Source of the DNA: Pohlia nutans
Lineage: Eukaryota > Streptophyta > Bryopsida > Bryales > Mniaceae
Length of the DNA: 64,000 nt
Assembly: GCA_022496805.1 (NCBI GenBank)
Contig: CM040088.1
Coordinates: 19,127,001 to 19,191,000 of the forward strand
Direction of reading: 5' to 3'
Program-made: the position numbers and the translations under genes
Shown: one piece after another, positions 34,874 through 53,829 of the stretch
How the letters are laid out: each line of letters starts with the position of its first letter
Position numbering within the stretch: position 1 is the stretch's first letter
The notes under the pieces: model-generated
Database searches by the model: none
What the model was told of the DNA's origin: nothing
The model's input: the letters and a program-made list of their open reading frames with translations, nothing else

Positions 34874-37319
34874 ATGGATCTCGACAGAGCAGCTGCTGAG
34901 ATGGGATGCTCCACTGTTGGTCTTCCGAGTAGAACGTCTCCTCTGGTGACCTACAAGCGCCGCAAACGTGAGCCAACATTGCCCAGGTACTGTTCTGTTG
35001 ATTCGAATATCTGGACTGGAATAACTATCTGTACTGAAAAGGATTTCGTCCCTTCAACGAGGCTTCAGAATGCTACGGATGTTTGGCCAACAAGAAATAT
35101 AGACTGGTGTAATTACGTATTTACATTGCATGCAGGTTTTTTCGTTCACATCATAGGCCGGGCGCTTGCTTTTGAGACGTTAACTCTGTCAGTTACCTGC
35201 ATGATTGCATCGCATGTCTTGAATAGAGAAGTGAGAAGCATCTGTTGCCTTACTGTTCTACTGAATTGCCGAAAAATCATAAATATGCTCATACCACTGT
35301 TACAACCTCTTGCCCGCAGTCCGTCCAATGCGCTTTCAGATATCTCAATTGAGGAAGAATACGAAGATTCTCCATCTGAGTGGCCTTCACTCGCGCATTT
35401 GCGATTAGAAACTCCGGAAAAAGAGGACACAGACGGTGTGGTGAGGACTATACCGGAACCGAAGAGGACGGTGGCTCCACCTTCCGCAAAACGTAGTCGA
35501 CAGTATTTTCTTGATCTTGGTCAGGCGGACTTCACTCACACCACTTGTCGGACGTGTGGACTCGTCTACGCTCGGGGCCTGGAAGGCGATGAAAAGATCC
35601 ACAATTCATTCCATCGCAGCCAGCTGAAAGGAATTTCCTTCAAGGTTCGCACTTATGCCTCGTGAAATAATTATGTTTTCGTGTGAGGCTGTGTTGTATC
35701 CAACCAAACGCTGTTTAACCCCGAAAGGACCAAGAAGTCCAAATTGGGTCTCGTGTTTTTTATAGTGGTTTTGAATAGGGTCCTATGTAGACTTCATTTT
35801 ATTCAAATTTATTTGTCTTCTGATCTAACACATTCAATGTTCTACACTGGTTCCAGTGGTATAAAATCTGGTCTTATCTGAATCATATTTTTTGCAATAC
35901 CATTGATTGAATTTGTCATTTTAAAACCATGAATCCTTGGTCCTTTAAGGGTTAATGATCAGGCGCTTCTTGCATGCGTCGTTATCAAGAGGGGAAATCT
36001 ATGATTAAGGAGTGTAGACACTTCATTTCTTCTAAGAATTTTTCTCAAGTCAATTTTATCAAACTCTGGGATGGACACATCAGTCATGTTAAATAGAGTG
36101 AATTGTGCGCTGCAGGGATGGATCAATGAGAGAGTGGCTCATCACGTCTCCAGTGCGGGTGATCGGGTTGTTTATGTGCTGCCTGGTGACTCTACATCCC
36201 ACTTACACAAGGTACAGGAAGTTGTGAAGGTTATGGAGCAAGAGATGGGGTTGTCCCCAGGCTGGTTGTGGCACAAGCAGCGTTGTAAGGTAGGAATGCA
36301 CAAGCACATGATCACATGCAGCATTATTTCCACGTCTTTTTCCTTAAGCCTAGTACTCTACAATGGCATTTACTTTACAATCCTGTGTGCTTGATATTCT
36401 CCAACCCCATAAGCTCTGAGATATTTTCCTTGAACAGGTGTATCTCTATATCTCGGCATCCAAGAAAATCGTGGGCTGCGTTGTAGCAGAACGCATCGAT
36501 TCTGCTTACCCCATTGTCCCTCGTGACCAGGGAGACTCCAAGGCTCAGTGTAGTGATTTAGATTCCTCTGCTAACCGATTAAAACTTAGTAAAGAGAAGC
36601 CGAAATCTAGTACACAGCTTCTTTGGGGAGGCTGGAAATTCACGAGAGAAGTAGTGAATCGGAAGAAGTCACGGAACGAGAATGAACAAGAAATGGGCAG
36701 GGCGATCCTCTGTAGCAAGACGGGTGTTCCTGCAGTTTGTGGAGTAAGAGGAATTTGGGTTTCTCGATCAGAGCGTAGGAAAGGCATTGCGTCCCATCTC
36801 TTGGATGCCATGAGGTTAGTGGTCTCACTTTGCCAGTCTACATTTTCATACTCCCTCTATTCCGAAATAACTGTCCTAGTTTTGGCGTTTTTAACTCAAC
36901 GCTTTTATTTTTTTATCCAGAAAAAGCTGTCTCGGTACTCAAAACATGGTCCATCTTCAATAGTAGTATGTAGTTTTTGTGTCACTCTCACTGTCCGCCC
37001 CGTTTGAAGTGAACTGGGCTCACGTTTGAAGTATAAATCATAGGGCAAGTATTGCAAAAAATAAAAAATGCCAAAAACTGGACAATTATTTCTGGGCAGA
37101 GGGAGTAGCTTCTTTTAAGTGGCTCCATCATGTCCGTTTTGTGGGGCTTTCTGACCCAAATACTCACTCTTCCTGTGCAGGAAAACGTTCTGTTTAGGAG
37201 TTACGTTAGAGGCTTCGCAATGTGCATTTTCTCAGCCTTCTCCAGCTGGTGAAGCCTTTGCAGCACGTTACTGTGGGACTGTATCTTTTCTTGTATATCA
37301 AAGCCCACTGCCAACCTAA
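34874..37319 (+). CDS. CTF7: Cohesin acetyltransferase, ECO1/CTF7/ESCO family
   Basis: Five coding exons with consistent phase: 34874-34986, 35320-35644, 36116-36289, 36438-36814 and 37181-37319 (stop TAA), 375 residues from the ATG at 34874. Exon 2 carries the C2H2 zinc finger (DFTHTTCRTCGLVYARGLEG...DEKIHNSFH). Exon 4 begins the GNAT-like domain (VYLYISASKKIVGCVVAERI) and contains the acetyl-CoA loop GIWVSRSERRKGIASHLLDA. Exon 5 ends with AFSQPSPAGEAFAARYCGT. This enzyme acetylates SMC3 to establish sister-chromatid cohesion during replication. A PIP-box-like N-terminus, common in the family, is not seen, so an extra upstream coding exon is possible. The last intron hosts a MITE. Confidence 0.92.
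36851..37105. mobile_element. Stowaway-like MITE in the last ESCO intron, 255 bp
   Basis: The left end CTCCCTCTATTCCGAAATAA and the inverted right end CTCCCTCTGCCCAGAAATAA are close to the classic plant Stowaway TIR (CTCCCTCCGTCCC...). TA is duplicated at 36849-36850 and 37106-37107. It lies wholly between the exon 4 donor (36815) and the exon 5 acceptor (37180). Confidence 0.9.
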
Positions 37320-38190
37320 GTGTACATTTAGGCTATTAATCGGTGCACCCTTCAGAAATTACTGAGGTGCAAATACATGGCACACAAATCTGGTGCCATT
37401 AGGAAGATTTTTTTGGTGGCGGGCAGAATTTTCCCTTGTAAAAATGGCAATATAGGCATTGAAGCGTCGAGCAACGTATATGTAGAACAGTCAACATCAC
37501 ATGAACCCAGTCAACATTACATGTAGTACTTCATTGGAATGTCGAGAGAATATGATGTTGACTGTTCTATTATGAATCAGATTCTACTTCTTTAAGAGCT
37601 GGATCAGTTGGCAACTTCACAACCTAGGCAGAGTGAGCATATTCTAATATAATATTACGCTAACTGGTGCTGCTGTCATTAAGGTTGAGTATGAATGCGA
37701 ATTGTGATAAAAACAGGATATCCATGAGAGCCATGTTGTCTGTGTATGTTATCACTTTGATGTATTTGTGGTACTGGCCATCTACCCAATTCCACTGGTC
37801 TATGTTGGCCTATATATTAGAATGGTGCATTGTAGTGAGATTGGCTTGCATTAGGTAGGGATGAAGTTGCGCACATAGCAAATTGGGCTTGTACCCTCTC
37901 ACCTATAGATTTAGAATACTAAAATGAATTTATGAACCAACAATTCAACAACTTTGAATGACAAATGTTGTATTCAAAGAATTGTGCAAGAATTGTGTGA
38001 GATTGTAAAATCGTAAATAGATATTTTTTCAAAAATAATAAATATATGCCTCACTTTGTATTGAATCACAAAAACAAAAATGTGTGATATTTGATTTATC
38101 TATGAAGTAAAGATTGGCTTGGCTTTTGCCATGTGATTCCATTCTTTAAACTTCATTGGCAGGATTTGACACATCTAGCAAATCCCCTAG
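37320..38190. other. 3' flank of the ESCO gene, intergenic
   Basis: Presumably includes its 3' UTR. No other gene recognised. Confidence 0.4.
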
Positions 38191-38199
38191 GTATGGATG

Positions 38200-38345
38200 A
38201 GTATGAGCATGGTATGGAGACTCAATGAGATTCCGCCTAGGGAATTCATGTGTTGCTTGGGGGAGCTCCTCAAGCATTGGGAAGGTGAAGGGTTAGAATC
38301 TACTTGACAAAACAAAGCACTTGATCGGTTTGAAAAGTGAAGGCA
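38200..38345. repeat. Possible SINE-like repeat
   Basis: Contains tcaagcattgggaaggtgaa and gggttagaatc, resembling the repeat near 26.6 kb. The GGTTAGAATC word resembles a degenerate tRNA B box. Weak. Confidence 0.28.
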
Positions 38346-38429
38346 AAACTTGTTTTTGTTGCCATTGAAGCTAAAAAAGTAGTTTTGCCTTATCTTTCTT
38401 CTTCTGGTAAATTTTTGCTAGACTTTTCG

Positions 38430-39002
38430 GATAATTCAATTCTAGTTTAATAATAGGATTAAATCATTGGCAACTTTCGCAAAAAGTGACAAATTTTATG
38501 TTGGAATTATCGAAAAGTAGAAAAAACACCATTTTTAACAATTCTTGACATTTTTTGATAAGTGCGATCTAAAGGGGAAGAATTTGCGAATTAATAATGT
38601 GTTGTAACGAAATTTTGAAGCTCAAAAGCACATAGTAGATAAATTTATTTAGAGTTTTGTGCATCTAAGGAAAGTTGAGCAATCAAGTGAAGTTTCTCTC
38701 ATCCTAAAAGAATTTTGTCATTTGAAGTCTATTTTCTTAAGTAATACACAATTATGAAAAAGACATTTAACCACAGATGCAGAGTGTGATCTCTACATAT
38801 CCCACATGAATTGTTGGCAATAGTGTGCTTCACATTGTACAAAGCAAAGGCTTTTCTCTTTCTAAAACTTACACTTTTCCACACTTACATGAAACATAAT
38901 TCACATCCATCAATCAATTATGAACCATCAACTTACCTACTCAATCAAATGATTGATCAAATCACCCCTTTCTTACAATTGTATTCCATCAAATCTTCAA
39001 GG
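38430..39002 (+). repeat. Diverged, end-less relative of the 906-bp TA element
   Basis: Words shared in order with 16966-17871: cgaaaagt.agaaa (38513 versus about 17090), gagcaatcaagtgaagtttctc versus gaaatcaagtaatctttcac, ttttgtcatttg versus tttatgtcatttg, and ctacatatcccacatg...ttgttgg followed by ttgtacaaagca versus tacatatcccatatgccttgttgg and gcataaagca. The TIRs are not recognisable. Confidence 0.5.
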
Positions 39003-39390
39003 TGGTGAGGCATACACCACATCGCTTCATCAAAAGCGTTTTCAATTAATTTGATTTTCAAAAAAGTGAGGTGTAGGTAAGAAATACGCTCGCACCCCGT
39101 AACGTTACAATTATTTTTGATTTAGCCTCCAAGGAAATGATGCATAAGCTTTACCTCCTTGTCACAACTATTTTTCACTTTTTCACTTTTTCATATGCCT
39201 CATCCTTCCTCTCATAATTTATTGATTTATTTCTTTTCAGTTTGATTTGATGGGAGTAAGGCACATGCCTCATCCCTCATCCCTTGTCAAAAGAATTTCT
39301 TTACTTCATTCTCAAGGGGATGAGGCATGTGCTTCACTCCCTTCTCACAATTATATTCATTTAGACTAAAAGTGGGTGAGGTATAGTAAC
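39003..39390. repeat. Small third cluster of the GTGAGGCACATGCC near-palindrome
   Basis: Diverged copies at about 39003 (ggtgaggcatacaccacatc), 39064, 39250 (gtaaggcacatgcctcatcc), 39318 (gatgaggcatgtgcttcact) and 39374. These are the same core as the 13.8-19.0 kb arrays. Confidence 0.7.
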
Positions 39391-40703
39391 TTTTCAACTT
39401 TAATTTTTTGAATTAGCTTCTGTCGGACTAGCTATTAACAGACGATAATTTTAAATCTTCACTAAAATCTTCATTTATAGAAGATATGTGTAAACTAAAG
39501 CAAAATAATCTACATTTAATTATATCGGTCAAATGGAACACAAAACGAGAAAATTATCTGTGCATCACAAAATGCTTAGAGGCTTGGCATTTAATGGTTA
39601 ATTCCTAAAGGACAAAGGATTGATGGTTCTAAAATGACAAATTCAATTGATTATATTGTGGAAAATATAATTCACATAGGACCAAATTTTATATCGCTAG
39701 AATCTATAAGGTTCTTTAGCCCTTGCAAGGGTTCACCCTTTTGCTTTCACTGCATGAAAAATAAAATATTCAAATCATATGATTCTTCAGTTGGGGCTGT
39801 CGTAGACTTCCAACTCTCCACCATCATTCTTTAGGTAAAGAATTACATGGCGTGTCCAATATTCTAGAATCCGCTACAGCGATTCTCGTGCAACAATTCT
39901 TATTCCTAGGTACACCTTACAAGGGCTAGAGAACCTTATGTCAATGAAAAACATCACATGTATTGGTTAAAATACAAATAAATTTGAACAAAAGAAAGTC
40001 TACATAGGACCTACTCAAAACTGCTGAAAAAAAAGAAGCCTAAATTGGGGCTTCTTCATCCATTAGGGGTTAATTCATTTGAGGTTCCAGCCATTGACTT
40101 GTGAGTTGTGGCAAGGGCACTGGTACGTAGCCATTTTCAGTGTCAATTTTAACAGTGCATGTTTACAGTCCATAATAGCACAATGATCAACTTAGCTGAC
40201 AGGGTGTCTTAGGATGTGACTACCAATCAAAAAGCATTGCAGCAGCACCTGTTGCAGCCTCCGAACTTCCATAAGTGGAGTCCTATAAATCAAAATAGCA
40301 GTTTGGATGCAATAATAATGTTTGGGCTGGGAATCAACATCTTCTAGGAACGCATAAGGCTGAGACTCTATCAAGATGGCCTGTACACGATCTGCACCCG
40401 AAGGCCTTATTAAGAGAGCTCAAAATAGCTGAGAACAACAATGTAACTGACCTTGCACCCCTCAAATTGTCCTACCTAAAATCCACTCAAATCTTCCAAT
40501 TTCACCTACTTTGCAATTCTATACAAATCTCCAATGGTAGAAAAGAATGTCACCAGTATCCGAAGATGACACAATCTCCTGCACTTTCTTCTAGATGGAC
40601 GTGAGGGACTCAAATTAGAAATAGAGACCAAGATGAATAGGATCACATGATTATGAACCCCTCTTCTCAATCCAACAATATTTGAAGCAGTCCATGTGAT
40701 GGT
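39391..40703. other. Intergenic and 3' UTR of SAC9
   Basis: No gene recognised. The right part probably holds the SAC9 3' UTR. Confidence 0.4.
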
Positions 40704-49477
<8,774 letters not shown>

Positions 49478-50960
49478 CTGCCGCTGAAGGAAACGCCAAA
49501 GCATCAAGTCAACTGTAAGTGGCCTCACAGAATACTATTAAAAATCATTCTCAACTGCAACTTAGCGAACCACCGAACATCGTAAACTCGAAATAAACCC
49601 GCAAGATATACAAACATTTTAGAGCGCTCGTATCTGCCACTAATTAAGGCATCCTTCCTGATATACATACGACGTTCTCATTCAAGCATCAAAGCAATCT
49701 GACTGTCGTCAACTCACATGACAGAAAAACCCTCAAACCTCCCCTTGACATTAACTAGTAAGTATTGGCTGTGGTAAAATCAAGAAATCTGAAGTAACAG
49801 TCTATCTATCATGACCAATTCAAACATGAGGTTTACCAATATACAGCAATTACTTACTCGATCCCTCCATTTTCTCTCAATGAAAGACGTCTTTCCCGCT
49901 GTCAATCACATACTCGAGAGCTCAATTACATCTCGACTGCAGCTTGAAGGAGATTGGCTGCACACATCAATAGATATAAAGTTGGAATTCAAGACTGTAA
50001 CTCAAATAATCTCTGAAGAAATCCAATGGCACCAAAAAAATTCGGTCAAGCCAATTTCCAAGAGAAAAAAATATATGTATTCAGTAGATCTCATTCATAA
50101 AATTAAAAGTACATTAAATCGGTTTTCAAGCTACTGAAACTCAAAGATCTCACGTAGTCACAAATATATTCTATATTCCTAATCGTGATCTATTTCAAAC
50201 ATTCTAAAATAACACTACTCTTACTACTAATCTACTGACGAGCTTGAGATTCAAATTGGTCATCCATGATAATGATCACCACAAAATTAGGTCAGAAAGC
50301 AACTAACTTAATAAGAGAATCCAGGCCTCCAAAATCCAAGACTCAGACCATATTCTTACAAACAAAACCTGAGATCGTACATACAGGGCTGATTCAAGCT
50401 ACCAGGCCGGCACTGAGCTAATGGTCAGTGACAAATGCATCCAGAATTGGATCAACAACCGACCTCTGCTTCTGATATTGATTGAAAATCCAAAAAGATT
50501 TAATATAAGACTTGTTCGCGTAAACAGAGGATATCTGCGAGGAGTCAGTCAACCTCTAAATAGACACACAATCCTCATCCCGATGAAACCTAAATAACCA
50601 CTTCATTTATCAATGCAACCTAAACTCCAAGGACAAATCGGCAGAATAAGCGAAATCGGCACCATCATCACGCTCACCGAGCGAACGAAATTCAAATTCC
50701 AATAAGCTTAGCATTCAATCAATACCAAAAAAATGCTCTGAAAGCAGTCTCAATAGCAAACCAGGCTTAGGGTTCCCCGCACCTCAAATCCACGCCACAG
50801 TTCAGCTTGAATCGAAATAGCAATTCATCTCTGCATTCCTTCACGTCGCATCGCAGCAGCACAGCAATCGAGCGCCCTAGAACTCGACCGCGATGGTGAT
50901 GGCGATGGCGCAGAGCTTGCGAGCGCATTGCAAAAGGGAAGAGAATGGAAGGGAAACAGG
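49478..50960 (-). other. SAC9 first intron(s), 5' exon and promoter
   Basis: The first coding exon I can place starts at 49477 with phase 2 left over, so an ATG-bearing exon must lie to the right. The GC-richer stretch 50770-50940 ends (minus strand) in TTTGAG|GTGCGG, a plausible donor of a 5' exon. The AT-rich part in between looks intronic. Open frames at 49811-50137 and 50893-51219 look accidental. Confidence 0.45.
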
Positions 50961-51171
50961 CAGCTTCTCGACAGAGTCGGAGTTTGCTAAATCCGTCATT
51001 AATTTAATTAATCTTGGATTAACTTTCATGGGATTAGCGAAGGAGTCATTCGAAAGACTTTTCCTTGCGTGGACTCACTCCACCTTGTTGAGCCAGCTGG
51101 ACAATGGTATGGGGTATAATATACGCCATTTTGGTAAGTACACTAAGTTAGATGGTGTAATTTGGAGTTTA

Positions 51172-51531
51172 GGGCCGCTTCACACTATGGCCATCCAAGT
51201 CGAGAGGCTATGGGATTGAGTGACTAAATTTTGTTGAGAGCCAAAGAATTGGGCTGAAAATAGGCAATAAAATATAGTTTTGATTTTTTATGAAAAGAAT
51301 CGATGGCCTCTCAACCATAGTTTGGGTTTCCATTCATGTCTGACCCAAATTTTCTTTGAGAGTCTGTCGCCTTTCTCAAAAAATGTTGACATGTAGGCAT
51401 TTTGGAGGGCGACGGCCTTCGGACTTTGGCCTTTAGTGTGAAGGATTAAGAGGCCGAATTCTTGGTTTCTTGCAATCTAATTGGTGAAAATCGACAGCCT
51501 CTCGACCTTCGGCCATAGTGTGAAGCGGCCC
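51172..51531. mobile_element. Tourist-like (PIF/Harbinger) MITE, 360 bp
   Basis: Perfect inverted ends GGGCCGCTTCACACTATGGC (left, and right when inverted), with TTA on both sides (51169-51171 and 51532-51534). No coding capacity. The perfect TIRs suggest recent insertion. Confidence 0.92.
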
Positions 51532-51612
51532 TTAGTATTTCATTGGTTCCTTCTGGTTCAATTTGATTGTGTGGAAATGAAAGAATCAAATTCTTTTTTC
51601 AACAAGTTGTAG

Positions 51613-52010
51613 TATCTATCTATTATATAATGCGAGATGGTGAAGGCACACAGGCTCCACAATACGGTTATGCAATTGGAATCGTCATGTTAGGCGCCTG
51701 TAAGGACGAACCTAGTCTATTATACAATGCACACGGTGTAAATGCACGTTGGCTCTCCACGATGGTTCCGTCCCAAGAACAATCATGCCAAAATTACTCC
51801 AACGTGGGACAACTTTGTCTATATATTCTATTATATAACACAATATGGTGCAGGCACGGAGACTCCCCAAGACGGTTATGCAATTGGAATGGTCACGTTG
51901 GGCGCCTGCACGAGCCAACCTAGTCTATTATACAACGCACAACTGTGTGAATGCACAATGGTTCTATATGACGGTTCCGCCCCAAGGATGGTCCACTATA
52001 AGAAAACTTG
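51613..52010 (+). repeat. Two direct copies of a 208-bp unit
   Basis: ctattatata starts at 51620 and 51828, and ggttatgcaattggaat, ggcgcctg, cctagtctattatacaa and atggttcc... follow in the same order in both. Divergence is about 15-20% by eye. The unit has no recognised coding content. Confidence 0.8.
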
Positions 52011-52110
52011 GTAAAAAAGAACCGTAGTTGAATTCAGTTGTAGTTCATTTGACCTCATTATGCTACAACCCCTAAACGACTGCAGCGACTGTTTTTTGCG
52101 ATTTGCGGGA

Positions 52111-52212
52111 TCAATTTTTGGAATTTTGGGGCGTGTAATATACCGTTGGAAAGGTATTTTCAAGACCTTTCCAACGGTATATTACACACCCCGAAGTATA
52201 TCTAAAAATTGA
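52111..52212. repeat. Hairpin-forming inverted repeat
   Basis: The core arms 52133-52155 and 52165-52187 (GTGTAATATACCGTTGGAAA and so on) are perfect 23-mers around a 9-base loop. Outer arms (tcaatttttg and inverted tcaatttttaga) extend the pairing imperfectly to about 100 bp. It could be a small MITE or a small-RNA precursor. Confidence 0.85.
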
Positions 52213-53829
52213 TGAAGTATCTCTAAAAAATGTTTCATGGAGAAAAGGTTCATGAGGAAGGAGATATGGATGAAAACAATCATCCATCAACCCCACATGG
52301 GTCGGATGGCCCTCTAAGGGTTAAATGAGTTGAAGTTACTAAAGTTATGTAACAAATGGTCAATTTTAGAGAGGCACATAAAATAGCTATGGATATCATA
52401 ATTTCATTGATTATTTACCATTTTTTTTGTTTATCCTATTGAATACAAATTCACTTTTCAATGTAATTGTTGTGGGTCATGTTAGTTTTAAAGATAATGA
52501 AACTTGAGCTTAGAAACTTCATATTGTGAAGATGTATGCAAATCCACAATATAATTGGAGAAATTTCAATCCACAATATAATTGGACATACTAGCAAGTC
52601 CTCCCCTCCAATAATTGCGCAAAAAAATTGTATTATTATACTAAATATGTTTAATATTTGGTATAATAATTAATTGGTGTAGCTTTTTAAGACAAAAGTA
52701 TAGATGGTCACTATTATAAGGGTTTAATGATGTATTATTCTTCTAATTCTGACAATATATTTATATAATATAATAGTCTAATAAATTATAAAAAGGATGC
52801 GAAAGAACTTATGATTAGTGTTTATCTTACTTGAAATAAGTGACCTAAAAACATTAGATAAGCTTTTAGACATAATTGTCGTTATTAAATGGTTTAAGTG
52901 TTCTCATAACATGCATTTTTTGAACAATGTATAAATAAATTATGAATTTTCAAAGTGTTGTTATAGGTGTATCAAAGATTGACCCTAGCCTCTCATGTTC
53001 ATAAGGTGTACATTATAGGCAAAATAATGTATAGGTCAATTCAATTTTGGATAAAGATCACAATTAGATCACCTACCTTCAATTACTTTGTCAAGGTGAC
53101 GAGAAATTTGTACCAACCTCAAGTTTTGTGAAGCAAAGGCTTCATAAGGGAGGAATAGTAGAGTTAACCAAAAAGTCAGCCTAAAGAAGAAAGTTCTGGC
53201 AAACACCTCTCATATTGAAATACAAATAGACCAAAAACTAGTCTATGATAAGTTGGGAGACAATCTAAAACAAGGCACTGTCATTATTCTCCATACCTCA
53301 CTATGGCTCCCACACCTTCCACCAAAGCTTCAACACAAGAGGACAATCTATGACACGACACTATTCAACCCAAGTACACTTCAATAGAGAGGTTAGAAGT
53401 AGAGCAAAAAGGGAGGTTAGATGCACTTCTTTTTGGTTAACTCTAGTGTGACTACGAAGTCTTATGTGACTTGTATACCCTGCCAAATTTGACCAAGCCA
53501 ATGAAGGTTCAAGACCACCAATGTTAGGTGGAATTGGTCGTTTTGCTTGATAGAATGGAACAGGCTGATTTATGTTCCTCGAGTATCTTACCCTCGATTT
53601 CACTTAAACTCGGGATGAAGTCAGGAGATGATACTGTAGGCTCAACCTCTGTCCATGTTCCAAGGTTGCTAATCATACGGAGAATTAACTCAATCCACAA
53701 CTGCTCCTGATTTCAAATATAGGGGTAATTACCGCTCTAATTTATGCAAGAAGATTAAGGTCCACACCAATTTTTCTCCTTCAAATAGTCCACAGATAAA
53801 GTTCAGGCGATTCTTAATCGGATCATCAC
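52213..53829. other. AT-rich intergenic DNA and 3' UTR of the helicase gene
   Basis: No gene recognised. The frame 53361-53603 on the minus strand has no family resemblance. Confidence 0.4.

Noticed and set aside
50893..51219. 108-codon plus-strand frame at the SAC9 5' end
   Set aside because: Antisense to the presumed SAC9 first exon and running into a MITE; no domain.
51613..52010. Helitron call for the 208-bp duplication
   Set aside because: Only a vague 5' resemblance; no terminal hairpin with CTRR and no Rep/helicase sequence.
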